From NCBI RefSeq assembly GCF_902703175.1, contig NZ_CACRYJ010000046.1, forward strand, positions 1-64,000: a DNA stretch of 64,000 nt, written 5' to 3'. The translations under genes and the position numbers were made by a program. Below the pieces are notes generated by a model. That model was not told the DNA's origin, did no database searches, and saw nothing but the letters and a program-made list of their open reading frames with translations. The DNA comes from Occultella aeris (GTDB taxonomy: Bacteria; Actinomycetota; Actinomycetes; Actinomycetales; Beutenbergiaceae). Below, piece by piece: positions 17,378-27,238 of the stretch (the stretch's first letter is position 1; each line of letters starts with the position of its first letter).

Positions 17378-18268
17378 ATGGCGATCTTCCTCAACGAGAC
17401 CTCGAAGGTCATCGTCCAGGGCATGACCGGGTCCGAGGGTCAGAAGCACACCACCCGGATGCTGGCCTCCGGCACCACCATCGTCGGCGGCGTGAACCCC
17501 CGCAAGGCCGGCACCGCCGTCGACTTCGACGTCGACGGCACCACCACCTCCGTGCCCGTGTTCGGCACGGTGGCCGACGCCGTCGCCACCACCGGCGCCG
17601 ACGTGTCGGTGATCTTCGTCCCGCCCGCGTTCACCAAGGACGCGGTGATCGAGGCCATCGACGCCGGCGTGCCGCTCGTGGTCATCATCACCGAGGGCGT
17701 GCCGGTCGACGACACGGCGGTCTTCTACAACTACGCGGCCAGCAAGGGCGTGCGACTTGTCGGCCCGAACTGCCCCGGCCTGATCAGCCCCGGACGCTCG
17801 AACGTCGGCATCATCCCGGCGAACATCGCCGGCGCCGGCCCGATCGGGCTGGTATCCAAGTCCGGCACGCTCACCTACCAGATGATGTACGAACTCCGGG
17901 AGTTCGGATTCTCCACGGCCATCGGCATCGGCGGCGACCCGATCATCGGGACCACCCACATCGACGCCCTCGAGGCGTTCGAGGCGGACCCGGAGACCAA
18001 GGTCATCGTCATGATCGGTGAGATCGGCGGCGACGCCGAGGAGCGGGCCGCGGCCTTCATCGCCGAGCACGTCACGAAGCCCGTCGTCGGTTACGTGGCC
18101 GGCTTCACGGCCCCGGAGGGCAAGACGATGGGCCACGCCGGCGCGATCGTGTCCGGCTCGTCCGGCACCGCCGAGGCCAAGAAGGTGGCCCTCGAGGCCG
18201 CAGGCGTGAAGGTCGGCAAGACCCCGAGTGAGACCGCCGCGCTCGCGCGCGACCTGCTCGGCGGCTGA
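17378..18268 (+). CDS. sucD: succinyl-CoA synthetase alpha subunit
   Basis: A 296-residue protein. The Rossmann CoA-binding domain begins with the [13 protein letters not shown]-type sequence (here [16 protein letters not shown]), with CoA-contact motif [10 protein letters not shown] in the middle, and the active-site histidine that is transiently phosphorylated in GHAGAIVSG (about residue 249). It partners SucC directly upstream. A hairpin and an AT-rich stretch follow the stop codon, so the sucCD transcript probably ends there. Confidence 0.97.
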   Translation: MAIFLNETSKVIVQGMTGSEGQKHTTRMLASGTTIVGGVNPRKAGTAVDFDVDGTTTSVPVFGTVADAVATTGADVSVIFVPPAFTKDAVIEAIDAGVPLVVIITEGVPVDDTAVFYNYAASKGVRLVGPNCPGLISPGRSNVGIIPANIAGAGPIGLVSKSGTLTYQMMYELREFGFSTAIGIGGDPIIGTTHIDALEAFEADPETKVIVMIGEIGGDAEERAAAFIAEHVTKPVVGYVAGFTAPEGKTMGHAGAIVSGSSGTAEAKKVALEAAGVKVGKTPSETAALARDLLGG

Positions 18269-18272
18269 GCCC

Positions 18273-18325
18273 GCGGTCCGCGTGGGTGGTGCAGCACCAA
18301 CGCTGCTCACGCGGACCACCGCACC
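18273..18325 (+). terminator. hairpin terminator after sucD
   Basis: GGTCCGCGTG (18275-18284) pairs with CACGCGGACC (18308-18317), and a small nested TGGTG/CACCA stem lies in the loop. A pyrimidine-rich, AT-richer stretch (CCTTCCCTGCCCTTTCATTTAT) follows from about 18324. Confidence 0.7.
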
Positions 18326-18350
18326 TTCCCTGCCCTTTCATTTATAACAG

Positions 18351-18379
18351 AATTCGCGCGGCCTCATGAGGCGCGAATT
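18351..18379. promoter_or_regulatory. long inverted repeat upstream of helR
   Basis: A self-palindromic core GCCTCATGAGGC (18361-18372) is flanked by AATTCGC on the left and GCGAATT on the right, with three extra bases (GCG) on the left side only. It lies just upstream of a TAAGGT -10-like element at 18387, at the position of an operator or -35 region. It could equally form an RNA hairpin after sucD. Confidence 0.55.
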
Positions 18380-18419
18380 TCCGATCTAAGGTGACCAACC
18401 TCAGATTGGAGTGACGGGC

Positions 18420-20618
18420 ATGAATCCCTTGCGAACCAGCGCCTTCGACCTTCCCGACCGCCTCAGCGCGAAAGCCGACGAGGCCCTCATCGGTGCCGAC
18501 GAACGACACTTCGCAGCGATCGAGGCGACCCTCGCCGAACAGATCGCAGAGCTCTCCGACCGGCTCGACGTCGCCCGGCGGTCCCCGGGTCGCAGCGGCC
18601 AGGCCGCCCTCGAGCGGGACCAGGAGATCCACCGGCTCACGGCCCGGCTGCGTCTGCTCCGGCGGTTCGGGCTCGACCTGTGCCTCGGGCGCATGGTCGC
18701 CATCGACGGCCCGGCCGGCCCGGCCGGCTCGGCCACCACCCCCGTATACGTGGGCCGGCTCGGACTCACCGACGGCGACGGCCGGCGCCTGCTGGTCGAC
18801 TGGCGCTCACCGGCCGCCGAACCGTTCTTCGGCGCCACCCACGCCAACCCGATGGGCCTGACCAGCCGTCGCCGCTACCGCTGGACGGGCGGCTGGATCA
18901 CCGACTACTGGGACGAGGTCTTCACCAGCGACGGCAGTGCAGGCATCGAAGGGCTCGACGGCAATCCCGCCCTCGATGACCAGTCCGCCTTCATCGCGAG
19001 CCTGGGCAGCAGCCGATCGCCCCGGATGCGGGACGTGCTCGGCACCATCGCGGCCGACCAGGACGCGATCATCCGGGCCGGATCGGACGGCGCCCTCGTC
19101 GTCGACGGCGGTCCCGGCACCGGCAAGACGGTGGTCGCCCTGCACCGCACCGCCTATCTGCTCTACTCCGACCCCCGGCTCGGCCACCGACGCGGTGGCG
19201 TGCTCTTCGTCGGCCCCCACCAGCCCTACCTCGCCTACGTGTCCGACGTCCTGCCGAGCCTCGGCGAGGAGGGCGTGCAGACCGCCACGATCCGCGACCT
19301 GGTGCCCGAAGGGCCCGCGGCGCGCGCCGAGACGGACCCGGACGTCGCCGGCCTGAAGTCGTCGGCCGAGATGGTCGGCGCGATTGAGCGGGCCGTCGCG
19401 TTCTACGAGCAGCCCCCGGCCGATGCCGTGGTGGTGAACACCGAATGGGCCGACTTCCGGGTGAGCCCGGACGCCTGGGCGGAGGCGTTCGCCGCGCGCG
19501 ATGAGACCACGCCGCACAACGAGGCCCGCGAGGACATCTTCGAGGAACTGCTCAACATCCTGCTCGACTCCTACGACGGTGAGGAGGACGTCGAGGCAGT
19601 GCGCACCGCGCTGCGCCGTAGCGCCGACCTGCGCGGCGCCCTGACCAGTGCCTGGCCCACACTCGAGGCGACGGACATCGTCGGCGACCTCTGGTCCGTC
19701 CCCGCGTACCTGCGCCTGAGCGCCCCGTGGCTGAGCAGGGACGAGATCCGGAGCCTGCAGCGCGACGAGCCTCAGGCGTGGACCGAGGCAGACCTCCCGC
19801 TCCTGGACGCTGCCCGCCTGCGCCTCGGGGACCCGGCGGCCTCGCGCCGCCGCCGCCTGCGCGAGGCGGCGCTTGCCGAGCAACGCGCGCACATGGACGA
19901 CGTCGTCGAGGACCTCATCGCCACCGACGACAGCGAGATGGGCGTCATGCAGATGCTGCGAGTGGACGACATGCGCGACAAGCTCGTCGACTCCAGTGCC
20001 GTGGGTACCGACGTGGTCGCCGATCCGCTCGCTGGGCCGTTCGCGCACATCGTCGTGGACGAGGCACAGGAACTGACCGATGCACAGTGGCAGATGTTGC
20101 TGCTGCGGTGCCCCTCCCGCAGTTTCACCGTGGTCGGGGACCGGGCCCAGGCCCGGCACGGCTTCACCGAGTCCTGGCGGGAGCGCCTGGACCGGATCGG
20201 GCTCGACCGGATGCACCTGGCCTCGCTGACCATCAACTACCGCACGCCCGAGGAGGTCATGAGGCAGGCCGAACCGGTGATCCGCGCGGTACTCCCGGAC
20301 GCGAACGTGCCGACCTCGATCCGCAGCACCGGCACGCCCGTGCGACACGGCGACATAGGTGAGCTCGAGGAGATCCTGGACGGCTGGCTCGCCGACCATG
20401 CCGAGGGGATCGCCTGCGTGATCGGAACCGGGCCGATCGGCCGACCCGGCCGGGACCGGGTCCGGGCGCTGCCCCCGGAGCTGGCGAAGGGCCTCGAGTT
20501 CGACCTCGTGGTCCTCATCGACCCGGAGTCGTTCGGCACCGGGATCGAGGGTGCGGTCGACCGCTACGTGGCGATGACACGCGCCACCCAGGAACTCGTG
20601 ATCCTCACGAGTTCCTGA
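18420..20618 (+). CDS. helR: HelR/HelD-like RNA polymerase-recycling ATPase
   Basis: A 732-residue SF1 helicase-like motor. The N-terminal coiled-coil region (about 1-80; FAAIEATLAEQIAELSDRLD) should reach into the RNA polymerase secondary channel. Motifs: Walker A GGPGTGKT (about 231-238), motif II VVDEAQE, motif III VVGDRAQARHG, and a C-terminal motif VI VAMTRATQELV. HelD-family proteins strip stalled RNA polymerase from DNA, and the actinobacterial HelR class is reported to protect polymerase from rifamycins. ATG 18420 has GGAG 9 nt upstream and is preferred to GTG 18411. The gene lies between sucD and the DUF6350 gene with its own dyad upstream. Confidence 0.8.
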   Translation: MNPLRTSAFDLPDRLSAKADEALIGADERHFAAIEATLAEQIAELSDRLDVARRSPGRSGQAALERDQEIHRLTARLRLLRRFGLDLCLGRMVAIDGPAGPAGSATTPVYVGRLGLTDGDGRRLLVDWRSPAAEPFFGATHANPMGLTSRRRYRWTGGWITDYWDEVFTSDGSAGIEGLDGNPALDDQSAFIASLGSSRSPRMRDVLGTIAADQDAIIRAGSDGALVVDGGPGTGKTVVALHRTAYLLYSDPRLGHRRGGVLFVGPHQPYLAYVSDVLPSLGEEGVQTATIRDLVPEGPAARAETDPDVAGLKSSAEMVGAIERAVAFYEQPPADAVVVNTEWADFRVSPDAWAEAFAARDETTPHNEAREDIFEELLNILLDSYDGEEDVEAVRTALRRSADLRGALTSAWPTLEATDIVGDLWSVPAYLRLSAPWLSRDEIRSLQRDEPQAWTEADLPLLDAARLRLGDPAASRRRRLREAALAEQRAHMDDVVEDLIATDDSEMGVMQMLRVDDMRDKLVDSSAVGTDVVADPLAGPFAHIVVDEAQELTDAQWQMLLLRCPSRSFTVVGDRAQARHGFTESWRERLDRIGLDRMHLASLTINYRTPEEVMRQAEPVIRAVLPDANVPTSIRSTGTPVRHGDIGELEEILDGWLADHAEGIACVIGTGPIGRPGRDRVRALPPELAKGLEFDLVVLIDPESFGTGIEGAVDRYVAMTRATQELVILTSS

Positions 20619-20673
20619 CTCACCCGCGCGCCGAACGGCCTCCGCGGGCCGATCCGGGTGACCATGGGAGGCG

Positions 20674-21945
20674 ATGAGTACCACCACCCGCCCGCCGACG
20701 ATCCCACCGCGCGTCATCGAGCATGAGGCCTATGGCAGCGGCGGTCGCCCGACGTTCCGGCTGCCGGAGCACTCCGTGCGCGGGCTGCTCGCGGGCGCGG
20801 AGGCCGTGTTGTTCGGATGGTTGGTGCTCGTGATCCCGGCCGTGGCCGCGTACGTGGCGACGGCCGCGGCGCCGGCGCTCGGTGAGGCCGGCTGGTTGGA
20901 GGCGGCCCGGGTGGGCACCGCGGTGTGGCTGCTCGGCCACGGGGCGTTGCTCTCCGCCGGCGGCCTGCAGATCAGTCTGGTCCCGATCGGGGTCACTGCG
21001 CTGTCGGTGTTCCTGGTGTCGGCCGCGGTGCGCCGCGCCCAGCTCACCGGGTGGGCGGCGCTGCTGATCGCGTCGGCGACGTATGTCGCCGTCACCGGTC
21101 TGCTCGTCGCGTTCGCGGGGGTCGACGGCGGAGCCCGGGCTCTCGCCGGTGCGCTCGCGGTGGCCGTGGCCGGGTCGCTGCTCGGTCAGCGCGGCCGGTA
21201 CCCGCGGCTGCCCGACGCCGTGACCCGGCTCGCCGAGGCGGTCCCGGACTGGTTCGTCCTGGGGCTGCGGGCCGGCGTGCGGATTCTGGTGGCCCTGGCG
21301 GTCCTGTCGCTGGCAGCCGTCGTGGCCGCGGTCGTCGTCTCGTTCGACCGGATCCTCGAGCTCCAGGCGGGTCTGCACACCGACGGGGTGAGCACCGTGA
21401 TCGCCGTGTTCGCGCAGTTGCTGCTCGTGCCGACGCTGATGATGTGGGCGCTCGCGTACCTGGCCGGCCCGGGGTTCTCGGTGGGGGAGGGGACGGCGTT
21501 CGCCCCGACCGGCATAGACGCCGGGCCGCTCCCGGTGGTGCCGGTGCTCGGCTCGCTGCCAGAGCCCGGCAGCCTCCTCGGCGAGCTCGGCCTCGTGGTC
21601 GTGTTCGGGGTGCTCGTGGGCGCGGCCGTCGGGTGGTGGCTGCACCGGGCCGCCGCGGAGGAGGATCTACCCCGCTCGTTCGCCGCGGTCGTGGTGGCCG
21701 TGGCGCTGGCCGCCGCCGTCGTGGCCGTCGCGGTCGGTGCCGGCTCGGGCGGGATCGGGCCCGGCCGGATGGCGGTCGTCGGGGCCGACGCCGTCGTGGT
21801 GGCCGTCGCCGTCGGTTGGCAGGTGCTGCTCGGAGCGGCAGTGGTGGTGGTCCTCGCACACCCGACCACGGCCGGCGCCTTCCGTGCCCTGCGCGGTGTG
21901 GTGCGGTCCTGGTGGGGCGAGGTCCGCCCCGACGAGCGGTCCTGA
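20674..21945 (+). CDS. DUF6350 family integral membrane protein
   Basis: A 423-residue polytopic protein with about ten hydrophobic segments. A conserved block GPGFSVGEGTAFAPTGIDAGPLPVVPVLGSLPEPG (here residues about 265-300) is characteristic of the actinobacterial DUF6350 family, usually found between sucCD and purN as it is here. Function is unknown; some annotations liken it to cell-division membrane proteins, without proof. A GGGAGG ribosome site precedes the ATG. Confidence 0.85.
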   Translation: MSTTTRPPTIPPRVIEHEAYGSGGRPTFRLPEHSVRGLLAGAEAVLFGWLVLVIPAVAAYVATAAAPALGEAGWLEAARVGTAVWLLGHGALLSAGGLQISLVPIGVTALSVFLVSAAVRRAQLTGWAALLIASATYVAVTGLLVAFAGVDGGARALAGALAVAVAGSLLGQRGRYPRLPDAVTRLAEAVPDWFVLGLRAGVRILVALAVLSLAAVVAAVVVSFDRILELQAGLHTDGVSTVIAVFAQLLLVPTLMMWALAYLAGPGFSVGEGTAFAPTGIDAGPLPVVPVLGSLPEPGSLLGELGLVVVFGVLVGAAVGWWLHRAAAEEDLPRSFAAVVVAVALAAAVVAVAVGAGSGGIGPGRMAVVGADAVVVAVAVGWQVLLGAAVVVVLAHPTTAGAFRALRGVVRSWWGEVRPDERS

Positions 21946-21960
21946 CCGCCCGCGAAGTCC

Positions 21961-22488
21961 TCAGCCGCCGGATCCGTCGGTGCCGTAGCGCTCGGCCACC
22001 GCCTCGCTGAACTGCTGTTCGCACCGGTCCTGGGCCGCGATCGTCAGCGCCGAGTCGAGACATTGCTGGCGTTCCACCTGGGCCGGCCACAGCGAGAGCA
22101 GTGTGACCGAGGAGAACAGCATCAGCGCGGACAGCACCATGCCGCCGGTGAGGAACACCGAGATCATGCCGCGCACGCCGGCCCGCCGGATCCGGCCAAG
22201 GGTGCGCAGGCCCACCACGATGGCGCCGGCAGCGAACACCGGGGCCGCCACCTGCCACGGGATCGGCAGTCCTGACGTGAGCACTGCGGCGAGCAGCAGC
22301 AGGCCGAAGAACATGACCGAGCGGCTGATCTCGATGAGCTGTTCGGGTGTCGGTGCCGGCCGGGGCGGCTCGGCCCCTCGATCCGTCCCGATGCGGGCAG
22401 CCGACGGTAGGCCGGGTGGTCGTGCGCTGTGCCGATCCGGGTCCGGTTTCGGCCGCGACGGGTCCGGCGGGGCATAGGGATTGCTCAT
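21961..22488 (-). CDS. membrane protein with Pro-rich N-terminus, unknown function
   Basis: A 175-residue protein. A proline-rich cytosolic N-terminus (YAPPDPSRPKPDPD) is followed by two or three hydrophobic segments (about 60-80, 83-101, 112-135) and a C-terminal tail with two cysteines (QQCLDSALTIAAQDRCEQQF). I do not recognise the family. ATG 22488 with GGAGGGTCGG upstream is chosen over the open frame to 22530. It is convergent with the DUF6350 gene and divergent from purN. Confidence 0.7.
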   Translation of the reverse strand: MSNPYAPPDPSRPKPDPDRHSARPPGLPSAARIGTDRGAEPPRPAPTPEQLIEISRSVMFFGLLLLAAVLTSGLPIPWQVAAPVFAAGAIVVGLRTLGRIRRAGVRGMISVFLTGGMVLSALMLFSSVTLLSLWPAQVERQQCLDSALTIAAQDRCEQQFSEAVAERYGTDGSGG

Positions 22489-22578
22489 CCGACCCTCCTC
22501 CGGCGTCCAGCGGCCACGACCAGTGTCCATTCTCCCAGATCACGGGCCCGCGCTCGCCACCCCCACATCCGCACGGAC

Positions 22579-22584
22579 TACAGT
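22579..22584 (+). promoter_or_regulatory. -10 element TACAGT upstream of purN
   Basis: TACAGT ends 8 nt before the purN GTG, with no ribosome site, consistent with a leaderless transcript. Confidence 0.4.
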
Positions 22585-22592
22585 CGGACGCT

Positions 22593-23252
22593 GTGTCCAC
22601 TCCCACGCCCGCCCACGCCGGATCAGACGTTCACGCAGGCCGTGGCCCCACCCGGGTCGTGGTCCTCATCTCCGGCGGCGGGTCGAACCTCGCCGCGCTG
22701 CTCGAGGCGGCGGCCGACCCGGGCTACGGCGCGACCGTCGTGGCCGTCGGTGCGGACCGCCCCGGTTGCGCCGGGCTCGACATCGCCAGGGCAGCGGGCA
22801 TCCCGACGTTCGTCGAGCGCCTTGGCGACCACCCCGATCGGGACACCTGGGACGCGGCCCTGACCCACGCCGTCGCCGAGCATGCACCCGACCTGGTGAT
22901 CTCCGCGGGTTTCCTGAAGCTCGTCGGCGCCCGGTTCCTCGCCGAGTTCGGCGGACGGTACCTGAACACGCACAACGCCCTGCTGCCCGCGTTCCCGGGC
23001 ATCCACGGCCCGCGGGAGGCGCTTGCCTACGGGGTGAAGCTGGCCGGAGCGACGCTGTTCGTCGTCGATGAGGGCGTGGACACCGGCGTGATCATCGCCC
23101 AGTGCGCGGTCCCAGTGCTCGATGACGATACCGAGGAGTCCCTGACCGAGCGGATCAAGGTCGCCGAGCGCGTCCAGCTCGTGGAGTACACCGGACGGCT
23201 GGCGCGCCACCCGTGGCGGGTCGAGGGCCGACGCTTCGTCATCGACGGCTGA
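22593..23252 (+). CDS. purN: phosphoribosylglycinamide formyltransferase
   Basis: A 219-residue enzyme that transfers a formyl group from 10-formyl-THF to GAR in purine synthesis. Motifs: phosphate-binding ISGGGSNLAALL (about 27-38), ISAGFLKLV, the catalytic Asn and His in NTHNALLPAFPGIHG, and the catalytic Asp in VDEGVDTG. NTHNALLP replaces the common NIHPSLLP, but the N-x-H pair is kept. The start is GTG 22593; a longer open frame upstream has no family match. purN normally directly precedes purH, but here a GNAT/small-ORF pair on the other strand separates them. Confidence 0.95.
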   Translation: MSTPTPAHAGSDVHAGRGPTRVVVLISGGGSNLAALLEAAADPGYGATVVAVGADRPGCAGLDIARAAGIPTFVERLGDHPDRDTWDAALTHAVAEHAPDLVISAGFLKLVGARFLAEFGGRYLNTHNALLPAFPGIHGPREALAYGVKLAGATLFVVDEGVDTGVIIAQCAVPVLDDDTEESLTERIKVAERVQLVEYTGRLARHPWRVEGRRFVIDG

Positions 23253-23282
23253 CGCCGGCTTCGACGGCCGACGCCGGCCGCC

Positions 23283-23822
23283 TCAGGTGGGCGCGAGCAG
23301 TGCGGGGCCGCCGGAGCCGATCGGCCGAGTGAGCACGTCGGTCGGCTGGTTCGGATCGCCCAGCCAGTCGATGTGCTTCCACCAGCGGAATCCGACCTTG
23401 TCCGCGACTCGACGCGAGGCCGCGTTCCGGGGATCGATCAGGCAGAGCAGCTCGCCATCGGCGATCCGATCGGCGCTGGCGAGCAACGCCGTCGTCGCCT
23501 CGGTGGCGTACCCGCGGCCGCGCGCCTCGGGCACGAACCGCCAGCCCCACTCGAGCCGGTCGAGTCCGTCGACCACGGCCGTGCCGACGCCGGTGTAGCC
23601 GACGATCGCGCCCGTCGCCCGCTCGATCACCGGTTGCTTGGCGTACGGGACGGCGTCGACCAGGAGCAGCATCCCGTCGAAGCGCGCGTTGGCGGACACC
23701 GCGTCGTGCACGCCGTCGGAGAAGACGGTGAACGCCTCGTCGGTGAACATCGCGACGAAGCGGTCGCGATCAACCTCGACCGGATGCCGGATCGTGAGGC
23801 GGTCGGTCTCGATCGTCGACAT
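23283..23822 (-). CDS. GNAT N-acetyltransferase, RimJ/RimL-like
   Basis: A 179-residue acetyltransferase. The N-terminus TDRLTIRHPVEVDRDRF is typical of RimJ/RimL relatives. The acetyl-CoA loop is WGWRFVPEARGRGYATEA (about 92-109), and the NAASRRVADKVGFRWWKH segment follows. It acetylates the N-terminal amine of a protein or a small amine; the substrate is unknown. Its ATG is 13 nt downstream of a 57-codon ORF on the same strand, suggesting a two-gene operon placed between purN and purH. Confidence 0.85.
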   Translation of the reverse strand: MSTIETDRLTIRHPVEVDRDRFVAMFTDEAFTVFSDGVHDAVSANARFDGMLLLVDAVPYAKQPVIERATGAIVGYTGVGTAVVDGLDRLEWGWRFVPEARGRGYATEATTALLASADRIADGELLCLIDPRNAASRRVADKVGFRWWKHIDWLGDPNQPTDVLTRPIGSGGPALLAPT

Positions 23823-23835
23823 GAACTGCAGCGGA

Positions 23836-24009
23836 CTACGGCCCGTAACCGCCGTTCATCGTCCGGCCCCGCAACGCGATGCGGGGGTGGACATGGGCCT
23901 GGTTCCTCGCGATCGTGTCGGTCGGCTCGCTCGGAGCGAACATCTCGGCGACGAAGCCGCGGATGGCCCGCCACGCCCGCACGTACCACGCTGATGGGGT
24001 CTTCGACAT
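23836..24009 (-). CDS. 57-residue hypothetical protein
   Basis: A small ORF supported by a strong ribosome site (GAAGGAGTACGGAC then ATG) and by close spacing to the GNAT gene downstream. The N-terminal half is amphipathic and aromatic (SAWYVRAWRAIRGFVAEMF), and the rest is basic and polar. I recognise no family. A 16-bp palindrome sits 35-50 bp upstream. It could be a partner or regulator of the acetyltransferase, but nothing in the sequence proves that. Confidence 0.5.
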   Translation of the reverse strand: MSKTPSAWYVRAWRAIRGFVAEMFAPSEPTDTIARNQAHVHPRIALRGRTMNGGYGP

Positions 24010-24043
24010 GTCCGTACTCCTTCGTCCGGCCAACCTTCGAATG

Positions 24044-24059
24044 AGTCTTGACCAAGACT
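24044..24059. promoter_or_regulatory. palindrome AGTCTTGACCAAGACT, candidate operator
   Basis: Perfect 7-bp arms (AGTCTTG / CAAGACT) with a 2-bp centre, 35 bp upstream of the 57-codon ORF on the minus strand. It is unusually AT-rich for this genome. The size fits a TetR- or MarR-type operator. Confidence 0.45.
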
Positions 24060-24131
24060 TTACCAGGGAGCGGCCGGCTCGCGACAGGGATCGGCGACCG
24101 ACCCACCCGGGCGAGCCGCCGCCGTCGGGCG

Positions 24132-24137
24132 CTAGAC
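24132..24137 (+). promoter_or_regulatory. -10 element TAGACT of the purH leader
   Basis: TAGACT lies just before the start of the ZTP aptamer and so is the likely -10 of the purH transcript. No good -35 is visible. Confidence 0.45.
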
Positions 24138-24142
24138 TGGCC

Positions 24143-24228
24143 GCGGTCGTGACTGGCGTCAGAGGTGGAGCACCACCTGGGAGCGGCCGAAGGATCGAAT
24201 CTGTAGCGCACCGATCGCCTGGGTGCCG
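24143..24228 (+). promoter_or_regulatory. ZTP (pfl) riboswitch, purH leader
   Basis: This matches the pfl/ZTP aptamer: GTGACTGGCG (24148-24157), a GGTGG/CCACC stem (24163-24167 / 24172-24176), TGGGAGC, a variable linker, and the conserved 3' element GATCGCCTGGGTGCC (24213-24227). ZTP/ZMP accumulates when 10-formyl-THF is short, and the class typically activates purine/folate genes. After the aptamer, GTGGTGC (24231-24237) can pair with GCACCAC inside the aptamer (24169-24175). A GCGACCC/GGGTCGC hairpin is at 24251-24270. One of these may be the expression platform. Confidence 0.9.
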
Positions 24229-24305
24229 CGGTGGTGCACATCATCGTCGAGCGACCCGTCGCAGGGTCGCGCCATTCGGACCATTCGAACCAGGAGTTCA
24301 CGCCC

Positions 24306-25892
<1,587 letters not shown>

Positions 25893-25925
25893 TCGCGGGC
25901 CTCGGGCGGCGCGTTCGTCGGGGTG

Positions 25926-27170
25926 TCAGGGCACGACGGCGGAGCGCAGCTTGGTGGTCGGGTCCGCCGCGAGCACGGGGTCGAGCCGGGCCAGGTCGGT
26001 GCCGCTGAGCAGTCTGCGGACGGCGGCCACCTCGCGGGGGGCGTCGGCGATGACCGCGCCGACGAGGGCGTCATCCTCCAGCGCCAGGGTGGTCCACGGG
26101 CCAGCGTCGACGTCACCGCGGTCGAGGAGGCGCACGGGCGCACCGTCCGTGCCGTGGAGGCGCCCGAACACGGTCAGGTGGTGCCCGAGCTGCGTCGAGT
26201 ACACGTACGGTGCGGGCTCCGGCGTCCCGTCGTCGTCGATGCCGAGCAGGGCGCGCGCCAGCGGCGCGGGGTCGCTCAGGGCGGCGGACCAGTGCCCGCC
26301 GGGTACCCGGCCGAGGGTGGGGTGCGGCCGGGCCGCCACGTCCCCGACCGCCCACACCCCGGGCGTGGCCGAGGCGCCGCCCGCGTCGACGCGCAGGTGC
26401 CCGGAGGCCTCCCGGGTCACGGCATTCCCGAGCCATTCGGTGGCCGGGCGTGCACCGATGGCGCACAGCACCACGTCCGCGGCGAACGCGCGGCCATCGG
26501 CGAGGTGCACGCCGTCGGCCTCCACCCGGGCGACGGTGGCGTCGGTGTGCAGGTCCACCCCGGCCTCGGCGTACCACGCGGTGGTACGTCTGCCCAGGTC
26601 GGGACCCAGCTGGCGGCCCAGGGGAGTGGGCCCCGCCTCGAGCACGGTCACCGCGGCGCCCGCGGCCGCGGCGACGCCGGCCACCTCGGCACCGATCCAC
26701 CCGGCGCCGACCACGACGAGCCGCGCGCCGGGCGTGATCGTGGCCCGCAGCGCGTCGGCGTCGCTCGCGCCGTGCAGGACCAGGGCGTGATCCCAGCCAT
26801 GCGGACGCAGCGGCCTGGACCCGGTGGCCACCACCACGGCGTCCGCGGCGAGATCGGCGCCGTCGGACAGGTGTACGACCGGCCCGTCGCCGGTACGGCT
26901 CAGCCCGGCGGCCGGCGCAGCCAGGCGAATCTCGTCAGCGAGGGAGCTCAGGTCGTAGCCGAGGTCGTCCGCCAGCCACAGCGGGCTGGTGCGGGTGAGG
27001 AGCTCCTTGGACAGCGGCGGGCGGTCGTAGGGGGGCATGCCCTCGTTCCCCAGGAGCATCAGGTGCCCGGCGTAACCCTGCGCGCGCAACTCGGCGACGG
27101 TGCGGAGCCCCGCCAGCCCGGCACCCACAACCACGATCCGGTTCGGCCGCCGGCCGGTGGTGTGACTCAC
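25926..27170 (-). CDS. FAD-dependent ferredoxin/rubredoxin reductase-like oxidoreductase
   Basis: A 414-residue flavoprotein. The N-terminal FAD site is IVVVGAGLAGLRTVAELRAQG, followed by the class signature PYDRPPLSKELL, then ATGSRPLRP. The NAD(P)H site is VVVGAGWIGAEVAGVAAAAGA, the second FAD motif is VWAVGDVA, and a reductase C-terminal domain completes it. Relatives pass electrons from NADH to a ferredoxin for oxygenases; no ferredoxin or oxygenase gene is adjacent. Of two in-frame GTG codons, 27170 is preferred because TACCGT lies 7 nt upstream; the other, 27179, would overlap that element. It is convergent with purH. Confidence 0.88.
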   Translation of the reverse strand: MSHTTGRRPNRIVVVGAGLAGLRTVAELRAQGYAGHLMLLGNEGMPPYDRPPLSKELLTRTSPLWLADDLGYDLSSLADEIRLAAPAAGLSRTGDGPVVHLSDGADLAADAVVVATGSRPLRPHGWDHALVLHGASDADALRATITPGARLVVVGAGWIGAEVAGVAAAAGAAVTVLEAGPTPLGRQLGPDLGRRTTAWYAEAGVDLHTDATVARVEADGVHLADGRAFAADVVLCAIGARPATEWLGNAVTREASGHLRVDAGGASATPGVWAVGDVAARPHPTLGRVPGGHWSAALSDPAPLARALLGIDDDGTPEPAPYVYSTQLGHHLTVFGRLHGTDGAPVRLLDRGDVDAGPWTTLALEDDALVGAVIADAPREVAAVRRLLSGTDLARLDPVLAADPTTKLRSAVVP

Positions 27171-27177
27171 GCACCCC

Positions 27178-27183
27178 ACGGTA
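27178..27183 (-). promoter_or_regulatory. -10 element TACCGT, leaderless start
   Basis: TACCGT on the minus strand, 7 nt before GTG 27170. It decides between the two possible starts of the flavoprotein. Confidence 0.35.
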
Positions 27184-27238
27184 CCGCCGCCGTCCGCGGC
27201 TCAGCGCGAGTGTCCGCTCCTGGTGGCACGATCGACCG

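Noticed and set aside
18326-18419. Rifamycin-associated element before helR
   Set aside because: The dyad here (GCCTCATGAGGC core with AATTCGC arms) does not resemble the published element as I remember it, and I could not check the exact consensus, so I made no such claim.
24251-24270. Intrinsic terminator GCGACCC/GGGTCGC in the purH leader
   Set aside because: The stem is only 7 bp and no U-tract follows. It may be part of the riboswitch platform, so I did not list it as a separate terminator.
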